Part shown: one piece after another, positions 22,681 to 36,570 of the stretch | Position numbering within the stretch: position 1 is the stretch's first letter | How the letters are laid out: the number at the start of each line of letters is the position of its first letter | NCBI RefSeq assembly: GCF_042453785.1 | Contig: NC_091677.1 | Location: forward strand, 28,397,501-28,461,500 | DNA: 64,000 bases | Source of the DNA: Malus domestica | Taxonomy: Eukaryota; Streptophyta; Magnoliopsida; Rosales; Rosaceae | Reading direction: 5' to 3' | Notes under the pieces: generated by a model | Seen by the model: the letters and a program-made list of their open reading frames with translations, nothing else | What the model was told of the DNA's origin: nothing | Databases searched by the model: none | Translations under genes and position numbers: made by a program

Positions 22681-23072
22681 GCAGGTAAACCACGACGTGG
22701 TGTCCCGTGTCAATGGCGCAGGACTCCACTGGGACAATGAGCCAGTGCCATATACGCCCTATATTATCGTGTCTCAGATTGCATCCGCAAAAGAAGCACC
22801 AATTTAAGAAACGCAAATATTGAAAACTACATCCATAAACCAATAACCAGACCTTCTAAGGAGCCACCATCCGCAGTAACATTATTAATATTTTAACTAC
22901 TTAGTACTACCACAAAATCATACCACAACATTCAGCGTTAAACACAACTTGCAATGTGATGAAGTACACGATCAGTAAAAACAGAATAAACTAGGACAAA
23001 CTACATCACACCTTAAATATGGAGCCAAACGGGATTCATAGGCCAGCTCACAAGCAGTAGGTTCGTTGAGTT
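22681..23072. other. Unit B spacer between relic R2 and KARI scar, no gene
   Basis: Non-coding sequence that matches 57310-57645 (region 3' of the intact KARI gene) in segments such as CATAAACCAATAACCAGAC and CTTGCAATGTG. It supports colinearity of the units. Confidence 0.6.
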
Positions 23073-23681
<609 letters not shown>

Positions 23682-24123
23682 TCAAATCAAATGCAGAAGA
23701 AATTATCCCCAGTTACTAACAAAATCATTTATTTCTATTACGACAAAGATAAAATAACATCACCGCATTTATGTTCCAAGGATCTGAAGTTTCAATTGAT
23801 AGAAAGAAACCTACAATTTGCATCACGAAACAATACGTGTGTTCATTGTTTAGTTGATGACCTAAAATATATATTTGAAGTCATTTTGACTAGATACATT
23901 GACAGACAAAATCCACATTCTTAACTATAGGTCTAAACCTGATATGCATCTTAGTCCGAGAAAAGTAAAAACATCAAAATATTTTCATATACCAATCTTT
24001 TGTTGCCAATATTTTAATATCTTTTAGGCACGCACTTGCTATTCGGACTGTTTAATTAACTTAGTCTGGTGTCAATTTGTCAAAAAAAACTTAGTCTGGT
24101 GTCAATATAAAGTCAACGAAGAA

Positions 24124-26338
24124 TGTAACAACCACCCTCAAATATATGTATTATTTGCTGTTTTACCCTAAGCTGACACGTGTCAGCCATATAACCCTCT
24201 CTTTTTCCCTCTCTCTGTCCCCCCCCCCCCCCCACCCTCGAGACTTCCTTCTTCTTTGTCTCTCTCTCCCGTATCTCTCCTGTAGCTTTCTCACAGCTCT
24301 CCCGTATCTCTCTCTCTTCCTCTCATCCTCCCGCGAGCCTCACCCCTTCACCATCCCCGTACCTGCACCACCTTCACCATCATCAACTCGCCATCCCTCC
24401 CTCTCTATCGTCGCTGCAGAAGACGGAGAAAACCCGAGAAGCTCTCCGGCGGGATCCTTCCTTTTTCCTCCGGTTAGGTAAGGTTGGACTCCCTCTTAAT
24501 CCCCCATGGATGATGTTGAGTGTTGTGTGATGAATTTTACATGGTTTTGTCAAGGTGTTGAAGACGGGATCGGCGCGGGGAAAGTACACCCATCTCCGGT
24601 GAACAGTGGGTGTCGAGAGGAACCCAACCATTTCCGGTCCGATTTACGGCGAACCCAGGGGTACTAACCTCTTTCTCTCTCCTTGTGATTCATTTTGGTG
24701 TGTAGATCGGAGCTTAGGACCCTTGGTTGCAGTCGGCCGGAGCTGGGAAAGCTCCGGCGTGAGTTCCGTCGAAACTAGGCCATTCGGCGTTCTCCATTAA
24801 TCTCAGGCCTTAGCCCTTTCTGGGTCTAACCCATGTTCCCTTTTAATTAATTGGCCTGCGGGCCGTGGGAGTGTGTGTTTAGGGTGGGTTTGCCTTGAGT
24901 AACCCGTGTGTGTGTGTTTAGGGCTTAGGTGTGTGTGTGTGTTTAAGTGTGTGTGCGCGTGTGTATATGCATGCTCTGCATGCATGTGCATGCCGTGCAT
25001 GTGTGTGTGTGTGTTTGGGCTTAAGCCCAAACCACCATTTACTCACCCTAAAGCCTTTTAACCCAAAAACCCTAGGTTCCTAAAACTCATTAAAACCTAA
25101 ACCCTAATCCGGATTTCAAGCCTAAAACCCGTTAGACCTAATTTGACCGTTGATCCCCGATCAACGTTGACTTTTCGGATTTTCGTCCGGGACCCTTCTT
25201 AGGGTAATTCGACGATCTGAATCTGTTTCCAACGTTTGTTTTCCCAAATTCAATTGTTATAATAGAGTTTTATTAATTGGACCATTTATGTGCTTAGGGG
25301 CAATATTTGTGACGTTTTCGTGGTTGCTAGTTGCGTGGGTCTTCGGCGGCCAAGTACTGTGAGTGGACCCCTTCAAAAACATGTTTTAATAATAGAAATG
25401 CATACATGAAAAGCATGATTTAATACTTATGTTTTATGAAGTACTTTATGAGATAACATGCTTACTGAGGCTAGATTGAATTATTACTATTTTTCCTATA
25501 ACCCATGTTCTTATAGAATATCTGATGGATGACGATATGATATTTAGAACATGTTTAGAACATCTCTTTATAGTATAGATGGTGGATAACTTTATATCAT
25601 GAAGTTGTTTTTCAATATTGATATATTCAATGGTTTTGTACTTACCTAGTGGTCCTTTTCGCTACGGGACATAGGGATAGATTCTGGTCCGTCCCGGGCG
25701 ACGGTTTGGTGTTGGCATAGGGTCTGGAGTGTGTTTCCTCTAGCATTTAAGACTAGGGACGGGGAGCCGGCATGGGGCCTGAAGTGTATTTTCCTCTGAC
25801 TGTCTGCTCAGAGACGGGGAGCCGGCATGGGGCCTGGGGGTTATCGGACAATTCACTAGTGATTATTATATATACAAGTTATGATTTGAGATGATGCACA
25901 TCATGCTAGGTTTCGGAAAACCTATGTTTTACATTATATATGTGTTTTCATAAAATCTGGGGGTTAGTATGTTGATAACTGTTTTATTATATATATCAAA
26001 TTGGTCCACTCACCTTTCTTTTGCGCCCCCATTCACTTAGGATCAAGGCACTTAATCCCAACGTCAATACACTTCCGCAGCAACATCTTTGAATCCTCTC
26101 GATGTAGGACCCACTTCTTTATTCATTCAATTTTATCTTAATTCTTTTTAGTGATTATGTTTAGTTGTATGCTTTGAGCACGTTCCTAAATTATTATTTC
26201 ATTGTATTTTAAATTTCTAACTCTGATTTACTTCTTATTCTTAGCTTTTGTATCAATTAATGGCTTTCGTCACCCTCGGGTGTTGGCCAACACGTGTCTA
26301 TCCTAGTATTTGGGGAATATCATGGTCGGGGCGTATCA
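24124..26338 (+). mobile_element. Solo LTR of about 2.2 kb (family 1)
   Basis: It starts TGTAACAACCACCC and ends GGGGCGTATCA, flanked by AAGAA (24119-24123) and ACGAA (26339-26343), a 5-bp target duplication with one change. The intact KARI intron 9 is uninterrupted at the matching point (ACGAACGTTATTAATTTTGG near 58443). A homologous LTR is at 30015-32181. Shared internal marks are a CT-rich leader, CCGGTTAGGTAAG, repeated GACGGGGAGCCGGCATGGGG (about 25760-25850), a TTTTGCGCCC stretch and GGCCAACACGTG near the end. No internal domain or second LTR flanks it. The 111-codon frame in its CT-rich part is compositional. Confidence 0.8.
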
Positions 26339-28324
26339 ACGAATGTTGTTAATTTTGGCAAGTTAAGCATGAAAATACGTATCATTAAACTTGTTACTCA
26401 TATATTCACCCCCACCATCTGATTGAAAATACTTAACAGTAGCATTAAACTGTGTAGCAATGAATGCAAAGAAGTTGCAAAATACTGGAAAAGCATCAGA
26501 TTTATTCATCATTAGGAAAATCCATACAAATCTAGAACAGTCATCAACAAAACTTATGTAATATCTAAAACCTTCTATAGACTTCACTAGTGAAGGTCCC
26601 CATACATCTAAATGGATCTTCTCAAATACAACACTTGATCTATCTTGTTTTACATGAAAATGTAATCTACTCATATTTCCATGAATACATGCAGAACATA
26701 GTGATAGACATGAATCTATTACAACTGGTATCTCAGTAATATTCATCATGTTATGTAATACTTCTTCAGATGGGTGACCTACCCTTTTATGCCAAACTGA
26801 GCTCTTAATCTTCTTTCCAACAAAGGTAGCACCACTTCCAAGCTTTGCACCAAAAGACTTGAAAACACAAAAACTGTAATTTGGAACAACTCCCCATCAT
26901 CACTCTTTCCTTGGTACAACACCATCCGAGTTGCCTTGTCCTGTATAATAACCAAATCATCACAAATGAACCAACATCCATTATCTCTACACAATTTCTC
27001 AACAGAAAGTAAATTCATAGTAATTCGAGGCACATGTAAGACACTGTGCAAAAATAAATCATATATGCTGAGAAGTTTGAATGATAGATGAACCAATATT
27101 TGAAACTGGCAAACCTTCTCCACTGCCAACCGTTATTTTGGCATCACCATTATAAGGAACAAGATTGTTCAAGACATATAAGTTCAATGTCATATGGTGA
27201 GTAGCACCTGTATCAATTACCCATGTATCAGCTGAAGCAAAATCATGAATGTTTTGGACACCATTTGTACCATTTGTTGTATTTGAACCTTGAGCAGTCA
27301 TTTCTACAATTGATACAGGAGGTGGAGCACCTTGATATGAGAAGTTGTTCCTGTGAAAATACTCCAATGAAATGTGTCCTTTCTTGCCACAAATTTGACA
27401 TGTCACAAATCCTCCATAGGGTTGACCATTATCAATTCTATAATAGCAATTAGGTGTTGTGTGACCCTTTCTTGAACATATCTAACACTCAGGAGATATA
27501 GTAGACTTGTAATTAGTGTTTCCATTCCAAGAATTGACTTGTTTGCTTCCATTTGAAGAATTCTAAAACCCACAAAACCGAGAGCCTTTTCCATTATAAT
27601 GAGAGAAATTATAGCCAGAACCAGGTTTGTTTCCAAAGTTAGAATAAGACCTAAAGTTGTTGCCTCATCCATTATTTCTTATGTTATTGAAATTGTTGTA
27701 ATTTGGCCTTTGGTGAAAATTCTATTGAAAGTTCTTGACCCCATTGCTTCCATAACCGGATCATCCATTAAAACTCTCATCTCCATATCCATCATTAAAA
27801 CTATTTTCTTGTAACCTCTGTGAGATTGAGCTTTCACCCTTCTCGTAGCTTTGATATTGCCCCTGTGAGTGTGAAGAATGCTCTTGAACAGACATTGTAG
27901 AAATGGATCAAGACAGATTGTGTACTCTGGACTCAATACTTGCTTCAGCTCCCAGAAGTTGTGCCCTGAAATCTGTCATTGAAATTGATGTTTCTCTGGC
28001 AAGGATTACTGTCTTTATCATCTCAAACTCTGGTGGTAACCCAGATAAGGCAGCAATTACCAAATCATTTTTAGTGATCTTCTCCCTTGCAACCACTAAT
28101 TGATCTTTAAGCCCCTTCAATCGCAACAAATATTTATCCATTGAATCAAACCCCTTTTGTATCGTGTGATTTCAGTCTTAAGCTGATTAATTTTGACCAC
28201 AGACACAGATGCATAACGTTCTTGTAGACATTTCCATGAGAATTCTTACAACCAATAACATAGTCTATGGCTTTATTTGAGAGAGTGGCAATGAGCAAAC
28301 TTAACAAAGATACATCAATCTTAA

Positions 28325-29372
28325 CCAAGGTATAAAATATCGATGATATTGGAAATATTGGTAGTCCAAAAACACGGAAATATCGATGGAAATATCGGGA
28401 TATTATCGATATCGATAAAAATTGAATAAAAACCACGGAAATTGTAAGAAAAACTTGGAAATTTTTATTGAAACTTTGCAAGTTTTTTATTTAGTCAATT
28501 ATCTATTAGTTTATCACAAAAAATTGGAAGGAAATGCATTGCATGATGGATTTAACTAATTTAAGTTGATTATATAACGAGCTGGCAAACATTGTGAGTG
28601 TATTTAGAACTATCAAATTAGTCCTTTATCCTAATTAAATCTGAACTCTATATCTGGGTGAAACCCTCTCAGGCTGCCACGTGGCACCCCATTTCCTTCT
28701 CTCACTCACTTCGACTCTCCCTCTCTCTTCTCTGCACTGTCTCTCTCTCTCTCTCGAAACCCTCTTACCCCTCTCCCTCTCTTGTCGTGACCACACACAC
28801 ACGCAGTAGCACCATTTGCTCAACTCGAGCAGCTTGAGGACACCACCATCATCACACATCATCAGTATTCTCTCTCCCGCCTCTGCGAGAATGGCGGAGC
28901 CCATAAACTCTCCGTCGAGTCTTCTTTGATTTTCTGGTTAGGTAAGTCTCAGATCTCTCTCTCCGTGTTAGTGTGAAGCTCAAATTAGTTTGATTTGCTG
29001 CACTGCACAGCAGCAGAAGTCCTTCGTTCACCACCGCAGAAAGAACAGACAGGGAGCGAGCGAGCGGATGGGAGACACACCACACCCACCCCACCGTGAC
29101 CTCCACCACAGTGGCGCACACTCCGGCGAGCACCATCACCACCTATGAGAGGCGCATATCTTGGTAAAGAAAGGCGCAGATCTTGGCAGCTGCGACGACG
29201 GAGCTCGGCTGCCGTTCCGACGACGGAGAGAGAGAGCGATATTATCGATAATATTGATAATATAGCGATATTTTGACAAAAACTAATTGGATAACCATTA
29301 AAATATCGGTAACGTGAAAAACCGATAATATCGACGAAATATCGCTGATATTATCAGAATTTAAGACCTTGG
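28325..29372. mobile_element. TIR-type element nested in Copia gag, with ATATCG-rich ends and an LTR fragment inside
   Basis: CCAAGGTATAAAAT at the left and the complement of ATTTAAGACCTTGG at the right form imperfect inverted ends. TCTTAA flanks both sides (28319-28324 and 29373-29378), and the gag frame continues across. Both subterminal zones (about 28335-28430 and 29235-29350) are full of ATATCGATATT-like palindromic words that could fold together. The middle, about 28605-28960, matches the 5' part of solo LTR 30015-32181, including GCTGCCACGTGG and GGTTAGGTAAG. The superfamily is uncertain; no transposase is present. Confidence 0.65.
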
Positions 29373-30014
29373 TCTTAACCCATTCTTTGTAAGCTGTGGA
29401 AATTTCCTTTATCACTCCGGCTTCAGGAGTAATACAAAACTTTGGCGGACATTGTGACTTTCCATCAAAGAAATCAAAAAGATCATATCCTCGAGAACAG
29501 ATTGAAACTGATAATTCCATTTGATGAAGTTATCTTCTTGTAACTTCACAGTAATCATACCCAAAAAACTCTCGATTTTAACAGTACTAAACGCCATATC
29601 TACTCAAGAACATAAAATCTTTACACAATTCAATCAATTACTAGACATTTGCTTGTTGCAATCAACACACTTTTGGCAATCGGCCTTTATCGAGTGAACA
29701 AATCTCAAATCAATCAACAATTAATCTTTCAAACAGAAAGGAATGGCAATCGGCCTTTGTATTCCTTCAACAATCTTGCAGAAATTGGCTATCGACCTTA
29801 ACAGACAAACTTGCATATAAGAAATTTTCATTGTGACATATAAACAAACAGATGGAATGCACGAGATAGAAACGAAACCTGAATCACCATTTCCTGATCG
29901 GAAAAGCCCATCGGAGATCAGCAACCAATGATCAAATCACAGCAAAACAAACAACCTAAGAATCGAAACCGTCGGCAAATGATACCATGATAACCATTCT
30001 AAAATTATGCATAA

Positions 30015-32181
30015 TGTTTAACCCACCCCTACTTATAAAAAATAATTCTGTAATTATCCCTAAAAGATTAATGGAACTATCAATCTAGTCCTTAGTTTCC
30101 TTACCCAAACAAGATCTGAAATTTTGATTCTCTTCATTCTCAAGCTGCCACGTGGTAGCACCCCAACAATCCTCATTTTTCTCTCTTTATGTCCCCTACC
30201 TCGTGAACCTTCTCTCTCTCTTTCTCTTTTTCTTTGCACTCACTCATTCTCTCTCTCGAAACCCTCATCTCCATCTCTCTCGTCACCAAGACACACACAC
30301 ACACCCAGCTGCACCACCTGCGAGGAAGACACCCATCATCATCATCAAAACCTCGTCTTTCTACCTCTCTTCCGTCGCTGCGAGGAACGGCGAAACCAAG
30401 AAAATAATCTCCAGCAAGTTCTTTCATTTTTCCGGTTAGGTAAGCATCGGGTCTCCTTCTATCCGTTATTGATCGATGCTTGGATGTGGTTTATTGATTT
30501 TATCTCGTTATTTCCAAGGTTTTAAACCGATTTTGGCTCATGGGAATCACACCCAACTCTGGCGAGCCCATGGTTCCCGTGGTTGTTGAGGGGTTTTCCG
30601 GTCACCTCCGGCCGTTCTACAGCAAACTAAAGGTATAAACATACTCCTCTCTCTTTCCTCTTCATGTTGGTAGCTAGATCGAAGCCTAAGGTGTGCATGT
30701 TTGCAGTCAGCCGGAGCTAAGAAAGCTCTGGCGTTCTTCTCCGATCGCACCAAACCCTTCAAGCCGTTCATCAACCCACAAGCCTTAAGCCTATTTTGGC
30801 CAGCCCAATTCCCTAGCCCGTTCTATTTTTGTTTTTGTTTTAATTCTTTTAATTCCTTAAAAACCCAAAGGGCCTTCGAGTCGTTTTCTTTAGGGCCTTT
30901 GGCCCGTTGCCCAACCCAAAACCTTTTAAGTTTTATTTAATTGTTGTTTTTAGAATAAAGGCCCTTGGGTCGTTTCTGTTAAAGGCTTTAAGCCCAAACC
31001 CTAAAACCCAATTTCCTAAACCCATTAACCCTAAATCTAAACCCAAACCCTTAGGGCCCAATCGGCCTAACCCTAAAGCCCTAAACCCGGTCCAACCCTA
31101 AGCCCATACTCGTTTGGCCCGGTCTGATCGTTGACCATTGACCTTTGACTTTGACCGGTCAATGGTCAACGTTGACTTTGACCGTTAACTTTTTAGGATT
31201 TTGTCCGGGACCTCTCCTAGGTTAATTTCGACGTTCTGGACCCGTTTTTGAAGTCCATTTTCCCAAATTCAATTGTTTGAGTAGATTTTGACTAAATGTA
31301 CCCTTTATGTGAGTTGTGATTATTAGCGGTGATTTCATGATTCCTTTTTTATACGACTTTGCACCAACGGTGTACGATAAGTGAATCCCTTCTAAAATTG
31401 TATGTTTTAATAGTAGAAATGTATACATGAAAAGGATGATTTAATGATTATGTTTTATGAAATGTTTTATGAGATAATATGATTACTGAGGCTATTTTGA
31501 ATTATTACTATTTTTCCTATGTCTGGAGTGTGTTTCCTTTGTCTATTTAGCACAGGGACGGAGAGCCGGCATGGGGCTTGTAGTGTATTTTCCTTTGATT
31601 GTCTGCTCAAAGACGGAGAGTCGGCATGGGCCTGGGGGTTATCAGACATTCACTAGTGATTATTATATATACAAGTTATGATTTGAGACATTGCACGGCA
31701 TGCTAGGTTTCGGAAAACCTATGTTTATCATTATATATGTGTTTTCATAAAACCTGAGGGTTAATATGTTGATAACTATTTTATTATACATATATATATA
31801 TATATATCAACTTGGTCCATTCACATTTGTTTTGCGCCCTTTTCAGGACCTTATAACGAGGAATACGATCTAAGCTACGAGGAAATTCCTTACCAGTGAT
31901 TCAGTGCTATATCTTCTCTGCTTCGGCACCTATTGTAATAGCACTTCTCTATCTTAAATTCCGCTTGTACTCTGTATTAGACATATCCTCCGAACTTTAT
32001 GTGTGTATCATAATTTTATTAATTGGCTGTTGAACTTTAGTATTGTGTTATTAGTCCTTATTGCCTGTTTTAGCATATTTCTCAGCTTTTACTTAAATTA
32101 AATGGCTTTCGTCATCCTTTGGGTGTCGGCCAACACGTGACCATCCCGATATCCTAAGGACATCGAGGTCGGGGCATGTCA
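30015..32181 (+). mobile_element. Solo LTR of about 2.2 kb (family 1, second copy), inside the Copia LTR
   Basis: It runs from TGTTTAACCCACCCC to GGGGCATGTCA, with CATAA before and CAGAA after (one mismatch in a 5-bp duplication). It is homologous over its length to 24124-26338 in the same orientation. It interrupts the 5' LTR of the minus-strand Copia element, so it is younger than that insertion. The open frames in its CT-rich leader (30124-30525) are compositional. Confidence 0.78.
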
Positions 32182-32472
32182 CAGAAAACTCAAGACTTTC
32201 GAAGAACACTTGAAGAAAAAATGAAAGAATCTTTAGAGAGAAAACAGATGAGAAAGATATGATCTTTTGTATTGATGAATACTGAATGAATTACATTTGC
32301 ATAGCTTGGTCTACCGCAAAGATAACTAACACAACCAATTTCCAACAGGCTCTCTAACAGCTTATGTTGACATGGCACTCCAAATACTAACAGCCTATCA
32401 TCCGATGCTTACATGGCACACACTCCTAACAGCTATATTCAACACTAACAATTGCTTGTGTTTGCAATGTTA

Positions 32473-32652
<180 letters not shown>

Positions 32653-32656
32653 TCGT

Positions 32657-33086
32657 CGGGAAAAAAAAAATTCCACTATGTGGCAAAGCCAACATGGGGT
32701 CATTGGTTGCTCATAACCCCAATACCTTTAAAATCATAATGCATACTTATTTGTATATTTGCATATGACCCCAAAACATAATTGCAGCAAACTGAAAGAA
32801 TAAGTCAAAAACACTAAATTACAAATTGCTACTTCTTTTGTGCAACCCTTGTACAGTTATTTGTAGATTTTCTTCTTTCTTTCTTTTGTCTTTCTTCTCC
32901 TATTTCTTGTATGCGACCTTACGGTATACAACAAGTATTTGATAAAAAACCTCACTCGACATTCCTTGGCAAAAAAGCGATAAACTACGACATATTTCGG
33001 CAGATACCCACCAGAAGCTCAACGAAATGATCCAATGAAGTCTTTTTGGCAACAATTATGACTCAATTATTATAAAATCCTGGCTC
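32657..33086. other. Unassigned sequence within the former KARI intron 7
   Basis: About 430 bp with no counterpart in the intact KARI intron 7, between the exon-8 scar and the intron-7 scrap at 33087. It includes a CTTTCTTTCTTTTGTC tract. Its right edge TCCTGGCTCTGCC resembles a transposon end, but no matching left end was found. Confidence 0.4.
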
Positions 33087-34209
33087 TGCCTTTACACTTA
33101 TTCTCAAATTGATATACAAGCACGGATGTGCATAGGAACACATAGATGTAATACATTGCCCAAAACACACGGATGTGCCTTTTCACATTTTTCACACTTT
33201 TACATTTATTATTATGATTTTTTATATATTCTAAACTCCTAGAAACACATTGCCCAAAACACACTGTTCACAAGGGTTTCTAGGATTTTAAAAATCCAAA
33301 CGACAATGTACCTATCGTCAAAGTGTAGAGGATGTGGGGTCACGAGCATTTGCATATTTCTTCACATTTTTCATACTTGTGATTAATTATTACGAATTTT
33401 AATATTGTGCTTTGGTATTTTTAATATACTTTGGCATTTTTAACGTGCATTGGAACTTTTTAATCTTACTTATGTGAGATTAAATACTATGCCTCTTCTA
33501 GTAAAGTATTTTGGTAGTTTAAAATTATCAAACTAATATTTTCCTATCAGATTAAAATGGGTTATCCGTGGATAAACCTGTTAAGAACCCATCAGTGACC
33601 GGTGCCCAATTAGTTACATGTTAACCCAAACTCATTATTGTCATGTCGTTTCGAATCGGGTTATCTAATTGTGTAAGAAATTGTCAAGTCTATTATGGAC
33701 TATCTCGAAAGTGAGACTCCAGTTACTCTCACAAAAACATTTACTTCATTTTTTGGTTTTTTGTAGAAGATTTTAAGCATTTACCAAATAAAATTTCGTT
33801 TTTCATATTTCAAATAAATAAAAACTAAACTAAAGAAGAAATAATGATTATCAAACCATCCTTAACTAAAATAAAAATCCAAGATGGCTGAGGATCCACG
33901 AGTACATTTCAGAACACAATGTGAACAAGTATATTACGCACACAAGGACAAAAGGTAAGCATCAGGTCCCAAATTAAATGAAAGGTCAATTTACTAATAA
34001 TAATCTTACAGGTCTATATCATCATATTTTCTAAGGCACGTACCACGCTGATCATTTTTTGGGGCACTGAAATTGCTATAAACGCCATTCTCTCTACCAC
34101 CTTGAGTAGTATATAAATTGCAGAGCAAGTCTACCATTTCAGTATATCTGCTCATCATCATATCCTTTACCAAAATCCAGCTTGCTTCTACTACAATAGC
34201 TAGCTACCC
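33087..34209 (+). promoter_or_regulatory. Upstream block of protease C; TATA-like box at 34110-34118
   Basis: It opens with the same KARI intron-7 scrap as 11749 and is near-identical to the upstream block of A over 1123 bp. TATATAAAT begins 100 bp before the ATG. The 35-bp segment AATTGCTATAAACGCCATTC... just upstream of the TATA box is present, unlike in copy D. Confidence 0.75.
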
Positions 34210-35353
34210 ATGGAGATCCTAAACCTGCGGCTATGGAAGTATATGTGCTTCGGCTTGATCCTCATGTTGGGAGCTTGGTCTTCTCAAGCCACTTCTCGCA
34301 GTCTGCAAGATGCATCAATGTACGGGAGATACGAGCAATGGTTGGCTCGTTATGGCCGCGTATATAATGACGTCGATGAGAAGGAAACTCGTTTCAAGAT
34401 ATTCAAGGAAAATGTGGCATTTATAGAATCTTCTAATAAGGATGCAAACAAACCTTACAAATTAAGTGTCAATCAATTTGCAGACCTTACAAATGAAGAG
34501 TTCAAAGCCTCAAGAAATGGATTCAAGGGCCATGAATGTTCCACGAAGACGACTTCTTTCAAATATAAAAATGTGACTGCTGCTTTGCCAGCAACAATGG
34601 ACTGGAGAACGAAAGGAGCTGTAACCCCCGTTAAGGACCAAGGCCAATGTGGTAAGTACATAAACGTCTAGCTTCCTGCCATTAATTTAGAGAGACACCA
34701 TATATATTCATCTTTAATATATTCCTAATCTAACTACTTTTGATTCCAATCGAAATACAGGATGTTGTTGGGCTTTTTCAGCAGTTGCCGCCACCGAAGG
34801 TGTTACACAGCTTACAACTGGTAGATTGATCTCTTTGTCTGAGCAAGAGCTCGTTGATTGTGACACCGCTGGTGAAGACCAAGGTTGTGAGGGTGGCTTA
34901 ATGGACGATGCGTTTCAGTTCATCCAACAAAATCACGGTATTAGCACAGAAACTAATTACCCCTACAACGGTGTTGATGGTACATGTAACACCAAGAAGG
35001 AAGCCATCATTGCAGCCAAGATAACTGGCTTTGAGGATGTGCCGGCAAATAGTGAAAAGGCCCTTCTAACCGCTGTTGCTCATCAACCTGTTTCCGTTGC
35101 TATCGATGCTAGCGGTTCCGACTTCCAATTCTATTCAAGTGGTGTCTTCACCGGAACTTGTGGAACGAGTCTTGACCATGGTGTTACCGCTGTTGGATAT
35201 GGCGTGAGTGAGGATGGGACTAAGTATTGGCTAGTGAAGAACTCATGGGGTACAGAATGGGGCGAAACTGGGTATATAAGAATGCAAAGAGATGTTGCTG
35301 CATCTGAAGGACTTTGTGGGATTGCTATGTCTGCCTCTTACCCCACAGCTTAG
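34210..35353 (+). CDS. Copy C: SAG12-like papain-family cysteine protease (intact)
   Basis: Exons 34210-34651 and 34761-35353 give 344 aa with the same architecture as copy A: signal peptide, I29 prodomain ([26 protein letters not shown]) and a mature domain with Gln144, Cys150, His287 and Asn308. Exon 1 encodes exactly the same residues as A. Exon 2 differs from A at [12 protein letters not shown] ([13 protein letters not shown]) and VAASEG (A: VAAAEG). Silent sites in the His region (CACCGGAACT, AGTCTTGACC) match copy E rather than A, which points to gene conversion or a mosaic origin. Splice sites, start and stop are intact. The predicted role is vacuolar proteolysis, by family. Confidence 0.93.
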
Positions 35354-35673
35354 TTAATAAAATCAATGCCTACTAGCTATATGCCTTGTAGGTAGTCTGA
35401 TATGTATCAACCTGTATGTGTAAAATATTTATAAGATAATTATGATAATTGCTTGGCATTTCTCATCTAAATTTATTAGACTCGCTTTCTTGGTCATCAG
35501 GTGTCCAAGAATTCATGATCACGCACTATTAGATTTGATATGAAAGATTAAAAACCAAAATCACACATTTATTCTCCATCTTAGTCACCCGATGAACAAA
35601 AGAACCTATGGTCCAAGTTCGCATTGGCCTCCCACTAATCAAAAGATTTGCAATCAAACATCTATATATTCAG

Positions 35674-36570
35674 GCAGCTATTGGGATTTTGCAGCAGCGA
35701 GAGCCGTAGAGGGAATTACTCGGCTACAAATGGTCAATTAAACTTTGTCTGAGCAACAAGTGGTTGATTGTGATACCCGCGGTGAAGACCTAGGTCGTGG
35801 TGGTGCCTACCTTGACGGCGCCGTTGAGTTCATCAATCAAAACCGTGTGACTCCGCAAGGACCGCAACGCCGGTGTTTGACGGTACATGGAGCACCGAAG
35901 GCCCTCATACAGCCAATATAACTGGCTATGAAGACGTGCCGATAAGCAATGAGAAGGCCAGTAATTATTATGAATCAAATTACTTAAAAGGCAAATAACT
36001 TGATCTTCAAGAAATTTGACTTTTAACGTAATTCAATATTGGTTAGTAAGAATCATGGAACCAAGATATATTAGTTGACTAATTGAAACCCTAATTAGGT
36101 AAGACACATTGTAAATGCTTTGGTGGGACACCATTAAGATTAAATGGTGATTTGGTGTATTCCTCCAATTACTATAACCGGCGAGATTGGAGGAACCCTA
36201 ATCACTATATTAAGGGTGTCCCTACTTTCACAACACACACATTCGATTTCGTGCAAACCCTATTATTGCTAAAACACTTCCGCTTATTGAAAGTAGAAGA
36301 CTCTTTCTGCAAGAGTCATGTCTTCCGTATGTCAAAGATAAGTAAATTGTAATTAATTTATTGTACTTTTGGTTTATCAAATCCGTAATCCTAATGTCTT
36401 GTTTTTTTTCTTATGATTTCAGAAATTTCTTACAGATCCTTCTCAAGGCTTGCTAATCTACCTATTTCAGTTTTCATTGACGTCGAAGAAGAAGATTTCA
36501 TGTCAGTCCTATAACAGTGGTCATTAAAGGGGTATGTGGACTATCCACCGACCAATGTGTTTCCACTATT
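35674..36570 (+). pseudogene. Protease remnant downstream of C (relic R3), catalytic Cys replaced
   Basis: It has the same layout as R1. GSYWDFAAARAVEG carries the Cys-to-Tyr change, and broken QQVVDCDTRGED-like and INQNR-like text runs to about 35958. An intron-like part ending ATTTCAG (36421) and a short PVS.FIDVEEEDF-like piece follow. Small deletions relative to R1, such as loss of CTGTAAGACGCATGTTGAGTTGTC at 35958, show independent decay. Confidence 0.78.

Larger units (their letters stand above)
26390..32450 (-). mobile_element. Ty1-copia retrotransposon remnant with two nested insertions
   Basis: The minus strand runs 5' LTR, PBS, gag, zinc knuckle, protease and part of integrase. The LTR is 32450-32182 plus 30014-29988 (TGTTAGTGTTG...GGTTATCA), split by a solo LTR. 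TGGTATCA at 29987-29980 is the PBS. Gag begins MAFSTVKIESF at 29597. CQICGKKGHISLEYFH near 27400 is the CCHC knuckle, DTWVIDTGATHHM near 27220 the protease, and IHLDVWGP, YYISFVDDCSRFVWIF and FQSDGGGEY (26650-26400) the integrase core. Reverse transcriptase, RNase H and the 3' LTR are missing, and stops interrupt gag. The element sits in KARI intron 9 of unit B. Confidence 0.88.

Noticed and set aside
24146-24481. 111-codon + strand frame
   Set aside because: Lies in the CT-rich leader of a solo LTR. Ser/Leu/Pro-rich because of base composition, with no domain.
24803-25030. His/Thr-rich minus-strand frame of 75 codons
   Set aside because: Comes from a GTGTGT microsatellite region in a solo LTR.
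30124-30525. 133-codon + strand frame and its minus-strand partner
   Set aside because: Same CT-rich LTR leader as 24124-26338. Equivalent frames in the sister LTR are not conserved.
24124-32181. The two family 1 LTRs as the two ends of one element
   Set aside because: Each has its own short flanking duplication, and the DNA between them is a minus-strand Copia whose own LTR is split by the second one.
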